This document shows, in pieces, positions 49,631 to 58,916 of a stretch of 64,000 nucleotides of DNA; position 1 is the first letter of the stretch; each line of letters starts with the position of its first letter. Below the pieces are notes generated by a model. It made no database searches. It saw only the letters and a program-made list of their open reading frames with translations, and was not told the DNA's origin. The translations under genes and the position numbers were made by a program. Where the stretch lies: NCBI GenBank assembly GCA_020852175.1, contig JADZBH010000032.1:22482-86481 (forward strand), read 5' to 3'. The stretch comes from Bryobacterales bacterium (GTDB lineage Bacteria; Acidobacteriota; Terriglobia; Bryobacterales; Bryobacteraceae).

Positions 49631-51151
49631 ATGAGCGAAACAAAGCTGAAGCTTGAATATGGAGATTACCAAACACCTGCTGATTTAGCGATTGATGCGT
49701 GTCGAGTACTGGAACGAGTTGGGATCTGGCCGAAGAGCCTTGTTGAGCCTACCTGCGGCGTCGGTGGCTTTCTGAAGTCAGGCGTAGAAAAATTTCTAGA
49801 CCTAGAAGTTGTCAGAGGGTTTGAAATAAATGGGCGGTACGTCGATGCAGCGCGGCAGGCATTGGGTTGCGTGACGACTAAAGCGGATACATCGGTAGAA
49901 TACGCGGACTTCTTTCATACGGACTGGGCCGCTGTTGTGAATAAGCTCCCGGAGCCGATACTGTTCCTGGGCAACCCGCCTTGGGTAACGAATGCCGCCC
50001 TGGGAAGCATCGGGGGAGACAATCTGCCCACGAAGTCGAACTTTCAGGGACACGTTGGCTTGGATGCTATTACCGGTAAAGGCAATTTTGATATTTCTGA
50101 GTATATGCTGATCCGCCTGAGCGAGGCGCTCCAAGGCAAAAACGCTACACTCGCAATGCTATGCAAGACAGCCGTTGCACGGAAAATTATGGCTTACTGC
50201 TGGAAGCGAGGCCTTGAGATGGGTGACTGTCACATTTTCCCCATTGATGCTATGCGAGCTTTTGGAGTCTCTGTAGAAGCATGCTTGTTCATTGGATCGT
50301 TCAATGGTAGAGGAAAAGATCGATCCTGCCTGATCCACAAGGACTTCTCTGTCTCAGAAGCAGCCACGGGCCACATGGGGTATCGGGACGGAATACTCAT
50401 CTCCGATGTCGACAAATACGAACGATGGAATTTTCTCAGAGGAAGGAGCCGTTACACATGGCGATCTGGCGTGAAGCACGATTGCGCAAAAGTGATGGAG
50501 TTCACAGAAGTAGACGGGAAGCTTGTAAATGGCCTTGGTGAGTCCGTCGACTTTGAGGAAGCCTTTCTCTACACGCTGCTGAAGAGTTCGGCTGTTGCAG
50601 GGTCAATGAGAGGGGGAAAACGGAAGGTTCTGGTTACGCAAAAAAATGTGGGAGATGACACATCATTGATCGCGCGTGTGGCGCCGAATACGTGGAGCTA
50701 CCTCTTAGCACACGCGAATTTGCTCGATAAGCGGGCGAGTATCATTTACCGGAAGCGCCCGCGCTTCTGTGTGTTCGGTGTGGGGGAATACTCGTTTGCA
50801 CCGTGGAAGGTAGTCATTTCGGGGTTCTATAAAAAGCTGGGGTTCCGAGTTGTTGGGCCGGACGATGGACGGCCAGTCATGCTTGATGATACGGCGTATT
50901 TTTTGAGTTGCAGCTCCGAGTCAGAGGCACGATTGTGTGCCGATCTGCTGAATTCAGATGAAGCCGGCGGCTTGTTATCGTCGCTGATCTTCTGGGATTC
51001 CAAGCGCCCGATCACAGTTGAGGTCCTTAGTCACATTTCACTGGAGAAGTTAGCTCGCCACCTCGGGCGGGAGGACGAACTCTTGGCGGTAACGAATCAA
51101 GCCGATCCGCCCTGTTCTGCTCAAGCTGAACTATTCGCCATGTCTTCGTAA
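49631..51151 (+). CDS. N6-adenine DNA methyltransferase
   Basis: A 506-residue class I adenine methyltransferase of the TaqI/Eco57I type. Motif I is LVEPTCGVGGFL at about 38-49 (SAM pocket), motif IV is FLGNPPWVTN at about 112-121 (NPPW catalytic loop). The N-terminal QTPADLA element is the usual motif X. The C-terminal half (IARVAPNTWSYLLAHANLLDKRASIIYRKRPRF, FCVFGVGEYSFAPWKVVISGFYKKLGF) is the target-recognition part. It starts 2 bp after the endonuclease stop. GC is visibly lower than the genome style. It protects host DNA from the neighbouring nuclease. Confidence 0.92.
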   Translation: MSETKLKLEYGDYQTPADLAIDACRVLERVGIWPKSLVEPTCGVGGFLKSGVEKFLDLEVVRGFEINGRYVDAARQALGCVTTKADTSVEYADFFHTDWAAVVNKLPEPILFLGNPPWVTNAALGSIGGDNLPTKSNFQGHVGLDAITGKGNFDISEYMLIRLSEALQGKNATLAMLCKTAVARKIMAYCWKRGLEMGDCHIFPIDAMRAFGVSVEACLFIGSFNGRGKDRSCLIHKDFSVSEAATGHMGYRDGILISDVDKYERWNFLRGRSRYTWRSGVKHDCAKVMEFTEVDGKLVNGLGESVDFEEAFLYTLLKSSAVAGSMRGGKRKVLVTQKNVGDDTSLIARVAPNTWSYLLAHANLLDKRASIIYRKRPRFCVFGVGEYSFAPWKVVISGFYKKLGFRVVGPDDGRPVMLDDTAYFLSCSSESEARLCADLLNSDEAGGLLSSLIFWDSKRPITVEVLSHISLEKLARHLGREDELLAVTNQADPPCSAQAELFAMSS

Positions 51152-51176
51152 AGCGCGAGCCTGCAAAGCAGCATGC

Positions 51177-51720
51177 TCAAATCCGCATCCGCATGACTTC
51201 ATCGAGCGAAACCTAATCGTTGCGCTGGCCGTAGAGTCCCGTCGTGCGCGCTCTCTCATGGTTCGCCAATTGTTACGCCAATTCGATCTTAGCGCTGTTG
51301 CGTAAATATTGAACGAAGACGGTAGCTAGGAAGGTGTAGTACCCGATGCGCGTTTTGATGCCGACGTCGGCTGCCCGGTGCCGTATCATTGGGATACATG
51401 ACGGCTTGGCGGCTCATGAGCCGCTCGGTCAAATGGCCTGATTGACCTTTGGTCGTTCGCGACAGCCAGCCCTTCGGGTGGTCGTTGATGTCGGCTCCCT
51501 CGAACGGAGCGAATCCATCCTCCGGCGCGGCGTGCAGGCATTGGAGCCGGAGCTGGAAAATCAACAGGATGAAGGAGAGGTTCGTCGATGGCGGGTCGAT
51601 TTGGCCCGATAACAGCTTCCGCCAGTTTGGGTGCGTCGCCGCCGGGATCGCGGTGAGCTGGTGGGCCACGGAATTCTTATCGGCGGCGGGACTTGCAGCA
51701 AGACGCGCCGAGGCAGACAT
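51177..51720 (-). pseudogene. decayed tyrosine recombinase (phage-type integrase)
   Basis: Reading the minus strand with one frameshift and two in-frame stops reveals an integrase C-terminus: GADINDHPKGWLSRTTKGQ, then MIRHRAADVGIKTRIGYYTF, ARTTGLYGQRND and VSLDEVMRMRI, ending at the TGA at 51177. TAA interrupts after KIELA and TAG after QRND. The catalytic HxxR box reads YTFLAT, so it lost its His and Arg; the LANH and the final Tyr remain. The upstream part (HPNWRKLLSGQ) is also degraded and the middle seems deleted. This strongly suggests the R-M genes arrived by integration. The upstream limit is approximate. Confidence 0.8.
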
Positions 51721-51732
51721 GCCTCTGCCAGG

Positions 51733-52674
51733 TTACACGCCCTCGGCGTGCTGCCGGCGGATGTGCTCGACGGTTCGCTTCAACCCCTCGGCAAAGGGCA
51801 CGCCGGGCGACCAGTCCAGCAATTTCTTGGCTTTAGAGATATCCGGCCGCCGCCGCCGGGGATCGTCCACAGGCAGTGGTTTGAACTCGATCGGCGATTG
51901 CGATCCCGTCGCCGCCCGTACCGCCTCGGCAAACTCCAGCACCGTCATTTCATGGGGATTGCCCAGGTTCACCGGATACGGTTCGCCCGAAAGGGAGAGC
52001 CGTATGAGTCCGTCCACCAGATCGGATACATAGCAGAAACTTCTGGTTTGCGAGCCGTCGCCATAGACGGTAAGCGGCCGCCCCTGCAACGCCTGATCGA
52101 TCAGATTCGGCACCACGCGGCCGTCGTCCAGCTTCATGCGCGGACCGTAGGTGTTAAAAATGCGCGCGATCTGCGTCGTCATGCCGTACTTGCGGTGGTA
52201 GGCCATGGTCACCGCCTCGGCGAAACGCTTGGCTTCGTCGTAGCAGGATCGCGGGCCCACCGGGTTCACATTACCCCAGTAGTCCTCGCGTTGCGGGTGG
52301 ACATCGGGGTCGCCATAGCATTCCGAGGTCGAAGCCAGGAGCGAACGCGCCCCATGCGCCCGCGCCAGTTCCAGCAGGTTCCGCGTGCCGTTGGAGCCCA
52401 CGTCCAGGGTCTCCAGTGGATGCTCGAAATAGTCTTTCGGACTTGCCGGCGAGGCCAGGTTCATGACGACATCCACCGGTCCCGGCACGGTGATCGCACG
52501 GCAGACATCGTGTTCCAAAAATGAAAACCCCGCCGAATCGCGCAGATGAGCCAGATTGCGCGGCGAGCCAGTGATGAAGTTGTCCACGGCGAGCACGGCG
52601 TGCCCATCGGCCAACAGGCGCTCACACAGATGCGAGCCGACAAATCCGGCCGCGCCGGCAACGACGAAATGCAA
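51733..52674 (-). CDS. UDP-glucuronate decarboxylase
   Basis: A 313-residue short-chain dehydrogenase of the UXS type, converting UDP-glucuronate to UDP-xylose with [18 protein letters not shown] is the NAD site; [33 protein letters not shown] and STSECYGDP identify the subfamily; the YxxxK pair reads [23 protein letters not shown] and [19 protein letters not shown] follow. TTG at 52674 has AAGGAGA 8 nt upstream and is the start. A TACACT -10-like element lies at 52704-52709. UDP-xylose feeds cell-surface polysaccharide. Confidence 0.93.
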   Translation of the reverse strand: MHFVVAGAAGFVGSHLCERLLADGHAVLAVDNFITGSPRNLAHLRDSAGFSFLEHDVCRAITVPGPVDVVMNLASPASPKDYFEHPLETLDVGSNGTRNLLELARAHGARSLLASTSECYGDPDVHPQREDYWGNVNPVGPRSCYDEAKRFAEAVTMAYHRKYGMTTQIARIFNTYGPRMKLDDGRVVPNLIDQALQGRPLTVYGDGSQTRSFCYVSDLVDGLIRLSLSGEPYPVNLGNPHEMTVLEFAEAVRAATGSQSPIEFKPLPVDDPRRRRPDISKAKKLLDWSPGVPFAEGLKRTVEHIRRQHAEGV

Positions 52675-52703
52675 CGGATATTCTCCTTGGTAGGTGTCTA
52701 CTC

Positions 52704-52709
52704 AGTGTA
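52704..52709 (-). promoter_or_regulatory. -10 hexamer TACACT of the UDP-glucuronate decarboxylase gene
   Basis: TACACT on the minus strand, about 30 nt before the TTG start and preceded by CGA. The same hexamer occurs at the 3' end of every CRISPR repeat and in the SPFH promoter, suggesting that TACACT functions as a -10 in this genome. Confidence 0.4.
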
Positions 52710-52771
52710 TCGGATGGAGAGCCGGGCGGGATTAGCCGCGTCGCGTGTTCCTCGCGGGCAATTGGGGCCGC

Positions 52772-53461
52772 TCAGCCGGCGGACAATGTCAGGATGGCCG
52801 CCAGGCCGCCGCCTTCGGCCGGTTCGAGCCGCACCGAGGCCCCCGCGCTTCGGGCCAAACGGCGGCAGATGGCCAGGCCTAACCCGGCGCCAGGAAACCG
52901 GTCGCGCGAATGAAAGCGCCGCAGCGGTTCGAAAGCCGCTGTCCGCTCTTGCTCGTCCAAGCCCGGACCATGATCCCGCACGCACACCTCGATGCAACCG
53001 GGGGGGACGGCGCCGGTGGCTTCGCCCGCCGCCGCGGTGATCTCCACCGGAGCTTGCCCGGAAAACAGGAGTGCGTTCTCGATCAGTTCCTCGATGGCGC
53101 GTGGAATGGCAGGCGGCACCATCACGCCCGCCCACTCTTCCGGAACCTCGCCCACGCGCAGTTCGCAGACTGGAAACCGGAGATGCAGCCCCGCCAGGGC
53201 CGCCCGAAGCGGTAGAGCTTTTCCGGGCAGGCCGCGGTTCGCATTGGCAAAGTCGGAGAGCCTCCCGAACAATTGTTCCAGCGCCTTGTTGGCGGCAATG
53301 ACGCCTGCCAGTTGCTCGTGCTGTTCGGAGGTGAGCCGCCCTGCTGCGGCCCGGTCCACGATTTGCACGCCGGTAAGGCTCCGCCTCAGGTGGGCGCGCG
53401 CGTCGTGCGCCAGGGCCAGCAGCAGCCGGTCGGATTCGTCGTGGGCGGGGTCAGGCTTCAC
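52772..53461 (-). CDS. sensor histidine kinase, soluble
   Basis: A 229-residue protein without membrane segment. The dimerisation/phosphoacceptor element reads LALAHDARAHLRRSLTGVQIV, and the ATPase has EELIENALLFS (N box), VRDHGPGLDEQE (G1) and GAGLGLAICRRLA (G2). It is short for a histidine kinase and has no sensor domain. It overlaps the 3' end of the NtrC-type regulator gene upstream by 11 bp and is presumably its partner. Confidence 0.88.
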   Translation of the reverse strand: MKPDPAHDESDRLLLALAHDARAHLRRSLTGVQIVDRAAAGRLTSEQHEQLAGVIAANKALEQLFGRLSDFANANRGLPGKALPLRAALAGLHLRFPVCELRVGEVPEEWAGVMVPPAIPRAIEELIENALLFSGQAPVEITAAAGEATGAVPPGCIEVCVRDHGPGLDEQERTAAFEPLRRFHSRDRFPGAGLGLAICRRLARSAGASVRLEPAEGGGLAAILTLSAG

Positions 53462-54842
53462 GCTTTTTCTCTCCCAGGTAGGCGCGCAGCTTGGCGTGGA
53501 GCGTCTTGGTGCTGATGCCCAGAACCGCCGCCGCGCGGGTCTTGTTCCCGCCCGCCTGGCCGAGAGTGGCCTCGATCAGGATGCGCTCGGCCTCCTCCAC
53601 GGGCATTCCCACGCGGATGCCCAGTCCGGAAGCCTCGGAGGGCGCGGCGGGGTTCGGCATGACATGGTTTTGTGTCTGCCGGTAACCCGGCGGCAGATGC
53701 CGGGCCGACAGTTCGCCTTCTCCGGCCACGATCACCGCCCGCTCCACGGCGTTGCGCAACTCGCGCACGTTGCCCGCCCAGGGCCTGGCGCGCAGCAACT
53801 CGAGCGTCGCTTCGCCCGGCATGGTGACGCGCGTGCCGTACTTCTGGTTCAGCGAGTGAATCATCGACTCCACCAGCGGCGCGATGTCCTCCTTCCGCTG
53901 CGACAACGGCGGCAGTGCGATGTGGAACACCGAGAGGCGGTAAAAGAGGTCCTCCCGCAAACGTCCGGCGGCAATGGCCTCCGGGGGCGGACGGTTCGTC
54001 GCCGCCACCACACGCACCCCGGCGCACAACTCCTGCTGGCCGCCCACGCGCCGGTAGCGGAAGTCCTGGAGCACACGCAACAGTTTGGCCTGCGTCTGCA
54101 CCGGCATTTCGGCTACCTCGTCCAGGAATAGCGTTCCGCCCTCGGCCATCTCGATGGCGCCCATGCGCCGTTCGAGCGCGCCGGTGAAGGCGCCTTTCTC
54201 ATGGCCGAAGATTTCGCTTTCCACCAGCGCCTCCGGCAGCGCGGCGCAGTTCAGCGCCACGAAAGGAGCCTTGGCCCGCGGACTGAGTGAATGCACGGCG
54301 CGCGCCACCAGTTCCTTACCCGTGCCGCTTTCGCCGGTGATCAGCACGGGGGCCCCGGTGGGCGCCACGGTGCGGACCAGCGAGAAGACCTCCTGCATGG
54401 CCTTGGAGACGCCCACCAGATCGCACAGCACGCCGCGAAAACTCAGATCGCGCCGCAGCAACTGATTTTCCCTGACCAGATGCGCGTGCGCGCCGGCGCG
54501 TTCGATGAGCAGTTCGAGCGCGCTCGTGTTCACCGGCTTTTCCAGAAACCAGAAACCGCCCAGGCCGTGCACGGTGGACAGCGCCAGATCCAGGCTGCCG
54601 AACGCGGTCAGCACGATCGTTGGCGGAAACTCGCCGGATTCGCGCAACCGCCGCAGCAGGTCGAAGCCGTCCATGCGCGGCATTTTCAAATCCGTGACGA
54701 TGACATCGGCGCGGAAACGCTCCAGCACCTCCAGCGCATGAGCGCCGTGTATGGCCGCCGCCGTTTCGTGACCCCAGCCGCTCACAATCGCCACCAGCGG
54801 GTCCCGCTGCAGCTTGTCGTCGTCGACTATGAGAATCTTCAC
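53451..54842 (-). CDS. NtrC-family sigma-54-dependent response regulator
   Basis: A 463-residue protein: receiver (Asp51, Lys102) at 1-120, AAA+ domain with Walker A GESGTGKE at 170-177, the sigma-54 contact GAFTGA at 217-222, Walker B LFLDEV at 238-243, R finger region NVRELRNAVERA, and a Fis-type HTH (NKTRAAAVLGISTKTLHAKLRAYL) at the C-terminus. It activates sigma-54 promoters when phosphorylated. It is followed by the soluble histidine kinase, with an 11-bp overlap. Target genes are unknown; no sigma-54 gene is in the window. Confidence 0.94.
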   Translation of the reverse strand: MKILIVDDDKLQRDPLVAIVSGWGHETAAAIHGAHALEVLERFRADVIVTDLKMPRMDGFDLLRRLRESGEFPPTIVLTAFGSLDLALSTVHGLGGFWFLEKPVNTSALELLIERAGAHAHLVRENQLLRRDLSFRGVLCDLVGVSKAMQEVFSLVRTVAPTGAPVLITGESGTGKELVARAVHSLSPRAKAPFVALNCAALPEALVESEIFGHEKGAFTGALERRMGAIEMAEGGTLFLDEVAEMPVQTQAKLLRVLQDFRYRRVGGQQELCAGVRVVAATNRPPPEAIAAGRLREDLFYRLSVFHIALPPLSQRKEDIAPLVESMIHSLNQKYGTRVTMPGEATLELLRARPWAGNVRELRNAVERAVIVAGEGELSARHLPPGYRQTQNHVMPNPAAPSEASGLGIRVGMPVEEAERILIEATLGQAGGNKTRAAAVLGISTKTLHAKLRAYLGEKKREA

Positions 54843-54881
54843 CTGGACCTCAACCGCCGCGGCACCGCCGCTGCCCGGCGC

Positions 54882-55313
54882 TTAGGCGTCCCGTTCCCGA
54901 TGCCCTCCGGCGAGAACGTTTTTCAAGACGCCGCCAATCTCCATGAACTCATCGTAGTCAGCCGACTTACACACATACCGCGTGTGCGGGTAACTGTCAC
55001 TCAGGGCGCGGTCGCGATAGGAACTCGACGAAGTAAATATGATCACGGGCGTATCGCGCAGCGCCTGGGAATCGCGCAACTTCCCCAGCACCTCCGCTCC
55101 TGTCCGTTTGGGCAGGTTCAAATCGAGAATCATCGCCGCGGGCCGGGGCGTCCCTTGCGGCGCGTCATTCTCGGCGATCCACTGGATCGCCTTCTCCCCG
55201 TCGTCCAGCACCACCAGGCGCAAAGCCAGCCCGTGCAGCCGCAATGCTTCCTCCACAAGGAAGACGTCGGCCGGATTATCCTCGACCAGAACTACCAAGC
55301 TTGCCTCGTTCAT
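54882..55313 (-). CDS. stand-alone response regulator (Rcp1-like)
   Basis: A 143-residue receiver-only protein. Phosphoacceptor Asp64 in ILDLNLPKRTGAEVL, acidic pair Glu11-Asp12, Thr94 and Lys116 in YVCKSADYDEF. The long loop before Asp64 and the lack of an output domain match Rcp1-type regulators, usually partners of phytochrome-like kinases. The ATG at 55313 was preferred to one 27 bp further up. It sits next to the NtrC gene and an ECF sigma gene. Confidence 0.9.
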   Translation of the reverse strand: MNEASLVVLVEDNPADVFLVEEALRLHGLALRLVVLDDGEKAIQWIAENDAPQGTPRPAAMILDLNLPKRTGAEVLGKLRDSQALRDTPVIIFTSSSSYRDRALSDSYPHTRYVCKSADYDEFMEIGGVLKNVLAGGHRERDA

Positions 55314-55364
55314 GCCATCTTCATTCAACCCTTGCTTCACTAAATACGACCATCATATTCCTTC

Positions 55365-55862
55365 CTAGGCGGGGACCGCCTCCTGGCAACCCTTCCACCC
55401 GATAAAGCTCCGCAGCGCTTTCCGCGCGCGGTGAATGCGTACGCGCGCCGCCACGCCCGTCATGCCATGCAGCCGCGCGATCTCGTCCATCTCCATTCCG
55501 CCTTCGTAGCGGTTCAACAGCAAAGTGCGGTCCAGAACCGAGCATCGCGCCAGAAGGCGTTCGGCGTCGATGCGCGCGGTCGCCGGACGGTTCCGGCTGT
55601 CGGATAGCGTCAGTTCGTGGAGCGGTTGGGTCCACTTGGCCCTCCGCTTCCGGTTGAACATCGTGTTCATGGCGATGGTGTTGACCCAGGGCGCCACGCG
55701 ATTGGCGTTCCGCAATTGATGTTTGGCCTCCCAACCGCGCACCCAGGCGGACTGCGCCACCTCCTCGGCTTCCTCGATGTGAAGCCCTTTGCACACCAGC
55801 AACCGTATCGTGCCGGGGAAGCCGGTCCTGTAGGCTTCGGCATAGGTCTCGGCTGTCATCAT
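55365..55862 (-). CDS. ECF-type RNA polymerase sigma factor
   Basis: A 165-residue sigma-70-like protein. Region 2 has EEAEEVAQSAWVRGWEAKHQLRNANRVAPWVNTIAMNTMFNRKRR, region 4 has RTLLLNRYEGGMEMDEIARLHGMTGVAARVRIHRARKAL. No anti-sigma gene is adjacent. Its own promoter region (55863-56058) holds several CCGGGAA/TTCCCG words that may be -35-like elements. It is separate in sequence from the TIGR02999-like sigma at 5392. Confidence 0.9.
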   Translation of the reverse strand: MMTAETYAEAYRTGFPGTIRLLVCKGLHIEEAEEVAQSAWVRGWEAKHQLRNANRVAPWVNTIAMNTMFNRKRRAKWTQPLHELTLSDSRNRPATARIDAERLLARCSVLDRTLLLNRYEGGMEMDEIARLHGMTGVAARVRIHRARKALRSFIGWKGCQEAVPA

Positions 55863-56058
55863 GGGCGCGATCTATGCAAACGCCGGACCATTCCGGGAAC
55901 GGGTTGCAATGGAACGGCGGCGGAAGCAGCGTTCGGATTCGCCGGTTCAAAACTTCCCACCGGCTTGTCCCAGTCCGGGAAAAAACTTCCCGTTTCCCCG
56001 GGTGGACGAGTTCCGGGCACGCCAGGGTAGAACACGCTATCCTGTCTCCCAGCCTCTT
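55863..56058. promoter_or_regulatory. divergent promoter region with repeated CCGGGAA words
   Basis: 196 bp between the ECF sigma gene and the receiver gene. It contains CGGGAA-AAAAC-TTCCCG (6-bp arms, 5-nt loop) near 55977 and further CCGGGAAC and TTCCGGGC words. TATCCT at 56038-56043 could be the -10 of the receiver gene at 56059. Confidence 0.4.
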
Positions 56059-56478
56059 ATGCGCCTCTCCGCGGATGGTTCTCCGGCACGTCCCTTGCGC
56101 ATTCTGATCGTCGACGATACGCCCAGCGATGTGGAACTTCTGACGCTGGCGCTGGAGCCACACGGCGCGGAGTTCACCAGGCTCGCCGATGGCGTTGCCG
56201 CTCGCGATTGTCTCTCCACGCTCCGGCCCGGAGCCTTCGACCTTGTGCTGCTGGACTGGCGGCTGCCCGGCGTCAATGGCGACGAACTGGCGTTGGAGTA
56301 CCTGGCGCGTCCGGACCGGGACCCCGCCTTGTCGATCTGTCTGATCACCTCGGCGTTGCCTCCCCGGGTGACGTATGCCTTAGTGGAGGCCGGCGCTCAC
56401 GTTTTGGAGAAACCCATCGATCTGGACGGCTACGACCGTCTGGCGGCGCTGCTGGCCCGGTTGGTTCCACCCGGGTGA
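56059..56478 (+). CDS. stand-alone response regulator
   Basis: A 139-residue receiver-only protein. Asp66 in LVLLDWRLPGVNGDEL is the phosphoacceptor, Asp19-Asp20 the acidic pair, Thr97/Ser98 and Lys118 (VLEKPIDLDGYD) complete the site. The ATG at 56059 was used. It precedes the multi-PAS kinase by 86 bp on the same strand and is probably its partner. Confidence 0.88.
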   Translation: MRLSADGSPARPLRILIVDDTPSDVELLTLALEPHGAEFTRLADGVAARDCLSTLRPGAFDLVLLDWRLPGVNGDELALEYLARPDRDPALSICLITSALPPRVTYALVEAGAHVLEKPIDLDGYDRLAALLARLVPPG

Positions 56479-56564
56479 GCGCGGGGCCGCGGCTGAGCAG
56501 GAGCGGCGGCGCGCAAACGCGGAGGGTCGCCCGGCAGGTGTGATTCGCGTATGCTGAATCTGCC

Positions 56565-58814
56565 ATGGATCGTCCCGAGGGGCCATTAGAGCCGGGGGGG
56601 TCTGAACCGTCCGTCCCGGCGGAGAGTTCCCTGCGCGAGTTCGCCCGGGAGACCGTGCAAGTCGTCTGGAAGGCCGGCGCGGACGGTGCTGTCAGCGAAG
56701 ACTCACCCTCCTGGCGCGCCTTCACCGGGCAGAGCCTGGCGGAGTTTGTGGGCGAGGGATGGCTGAATGCCGTGCACCCGGAGGACCGCGCCGCTGCCCA
56801 GGCGTCCTGGCGCGAGGCTGTCCGCGCAGGCTCGATCCATAGCGTCGAATACCGTCTGCGGCATGTGAGCGGGGATTGGCGCTGGACCGCGGCGCGCGGC
56901 CATCCGCTGCTAGCCCCTGACGGCGCCGTGCTCGGCTGGATCGGGCTGAACGTGGATATCACGGCGATGAAGACGGCCGAACTGGCTGCGCGGGACAGCG
57001 AGGCACGTTTCCGCCTGCTGGTGGACAACACGGCGGACACGGCCATCTTTCTTCTGGACCCCGACGGCCTGATTCAGAGTTGGAACCTCGGCGCCGAACG
57101 CATCACCGGCTACGCGGCCAGTGAGGTGCTAGGCCACCATTTTTCTCTTTTCCTGCCGGAATCCGCGCGGAAGGAAGGCGCCGCCACACGCCTGCTCGAG
57201 CGCGCCCGCCAGTTCGGGGAGGCCAAGGCTCGGGCCTGGAGAGTCCGCCGCGATGGCACGCCGTTCTGGGCCGACGTCACCATCGCGGCCAACCGCGACC
57301 CGCAGGGCGTGCTGCGCGGCTTCAGCGATTTCATGCGTGACGTCACCGAGGAGCGGAACCATCTGTTAGCGGTCGAGGAAAGCGAGCAGCGCTCCCGGCT
57401 GCTGCTGGAAAACGCCGCACAGGGCATACTGGGCGTCCGCGCCGATGGCGTCATTGAACTGGCGAACTCCACCGCCTGCGGCATCTTCGGCTACGAGCAC
57501 GGCGAGTTGACCGGACAATCCATCGAAACGCTGCTTCCGGAGCAGCGCCGCCAGGCCCATGCCGGCCACCGGGCGGAGTTCACGAAATCGCCCGGCACGC
57601 GTTCCATGGGAATCGACCGGGATCTTTGGGGGCGCCGCAAGGATGGCTCCGTCTTTCCCGTCGAGATCACGCTGAGTCAACTCACCACGGAGAGGCGCAC
57701 CCTGTCGGTGGCCTTTATCACCGACATCACCCAGCGCCGTATGGACCGCGTCGCCCTGGAGGAGAGCGCCGCGCGCTTCCGTCTGCTGTCGGAAAACGTG
57801 CCGCAAATGGTGTGGACCTGCGGCCCCGATGGAAATGTCGATTACCTGAACCCCCGCTGGCAGGACTACACGGGCATTTCCGCAACGGAGCAACTGGGCC
57901 ATGCCTGGCTGAATCGTGTGCATCCGGCCGACCGGGACGCGGCGCTGGAAGCCTGGCAACGCGTGGCCTCCGGGCACGCCACGGAATACCTTCAGGAGTA
58001 CCGCATCCAGGCGCGCGACGGCTCCTACCGCTGGTTTCGCGCCCGCGCCCTGCCGCTACGCAACGGCACGGGCGGCCTTGTGAAGTGGTTCGGAACGAGC
58101 AGCGACATTCACGACCTCCGGGTCGCCATGGAGGAATTGCGCGCGGCCAATGCCGACCTGGAATCCTTTGCCTATATCGCCGCCCACGACATGCAGGAGC
58201 CCTTCCGCACCGTCAGCAGCTTTACCCAACTGTTGGAACGGCACCTGGGAGGCCAACTGGACGAGCGCGGCCGCACGCTGCTGAACCACGTCGGCTCGGC
58301 GGCCAAACGCATGAGCCAGTTGTTCGCCGACCTGCTCGCCTATTCGGAGGCCGCCAGCGGCGGCGAAACCGGCGATGCCGATCTCGGCGTCTGCTGCCAG
58401 CTTGCCGTGGCCAACCTGGAACATGCCATCCGTGTGAACGCCGCCCTTGTGGAGGCAGGCCCGCTGCCGGTGGTGCGCGGACGCGAGGTTCACTTTGTCC
58501 AGGTGTTTCAGAACCTGATCGGCAACGCGATCAAGTATCGCGGCCCGGAGGCGCCGCGTATCGCCATACAGTGCGAGACCGGCCCGGAGTTCTGGCGCAT
58601 CACCGTGGCCGACAACGGCATCGGCATCGATCCCGCCCACCATCGCGCGATCTTCGGACTCTTCCGCCGCCTGCATGGCCGTGAAACCGCCGGAACGGGA
58701 TTGGGGCTGGCCATCTGCCAGCGCGTGGTTGCCCGGCACGGAGGCCGCATCTGGGTGGAGAGCGAGGGCGAAGGCCGCGGTTCGCGATTCGTGATCGAAT
58801 TGCCGCGCGGCTAG
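56565..58814 (+). CDS. multi-PAS sensor histidine kinase (phytochrome-like transmitter)
   Basis: A 749-residue soluble kinase. Four PAS/PAC modules lie at about 25-140, 145-265, 270-395 and 400-520 (e.g. RLLVDNTADTAIFLLDPDGLIQSWNLGAERITGY and FRLLSENVPQMVWTCGPDGNVDYLNPRWQDYTGI). The transmitter starts with LESFAYIAAHDMQEPFRTVSSFTQLL, the form typical of bacteriophytochromes, and the ATPase has FQNLIGNAIKYRG, VADNGIGI and GTGLGLAICQRVV. No membrane helix. PAS ligands unknown. TATGCT ends 9 nt before the ATG. Confidence 0.93.
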   Translation: MDRPEGPLEPGGSEPSVPAESSLREFARETVQVVWKAGADGAVSEDSPSWRAFTGQSLAEFVGEGWLNAVHPEDRAAAQASWREAVRAGSIHSVEYRLRHVSGDWRWTAARGHPLLAPDGAVLGWIGLNVDITAMKTAELAARDSEARFRLLVDNTADTAIFLLDPDGLIQSWNLGAERITGYAASEVLGHHFSLFLPESARKEGAATRLLERARQFGEAKARAWRVRRDGTPFWADVTIAANRDPQGVLRGFSDFMRDVTEERNHLLAVEESEQRSRLLLENAAQGILGVRADGVIELANSTACGIFGYEHGELTGQSIETLLPEQRRQAHAGHRAEFTKSPGTRSMGIDRDLWGRRKDGSVFPVEITLSQLTTERRTLSVAFITDITQRRMDRVALEESAARFRLLSENVPQMVWTCGPDGNVDYLNPRWQDYTGISATEQLGHAWLNRVHPADRDAALEAWQRVASGHATEYLQEYRIQARDGSYRWFRARALPLRNGTGGLVKWFGTSSDIHDLRVAMEELRAANADLESFAYIAAHDMQEPFRTVSSFTQLLERHLGGQLDERGRTLLNHVGSAAKRMSQLFADLLAYSEAASGGETGDADLGVCCQLAVANLEHAIRVNAALVEAGPLPVVRGREVHFVQVFQNLIGNAIKYRGPEAPRIAIQCETGPEFWRITVADNGIGIDPAHHRAIFGLFRRLHGRETAGTGLGLAICQRVVARHGGRIWVESEGEGRGSRFVIELPRG

Positions 58815-58916
58815 CGGCGGCCAGGCTCCGCGGCGCGGCGTACACACCGGCCCGGTTGCGGTATCCTGTCGTGTTCCCGCCCGGGCACACGGAAGAAACA
58901 TACCGGCTGGAATCGC

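Noticed and set aside
51289..51720. Minus-strand frame taken as a 143-residue gene
   Set aside because: It is one surviving frame of the decayed integrase; integrase similarity continues in another frame after a shift, so it is annotated as a pseudogene.
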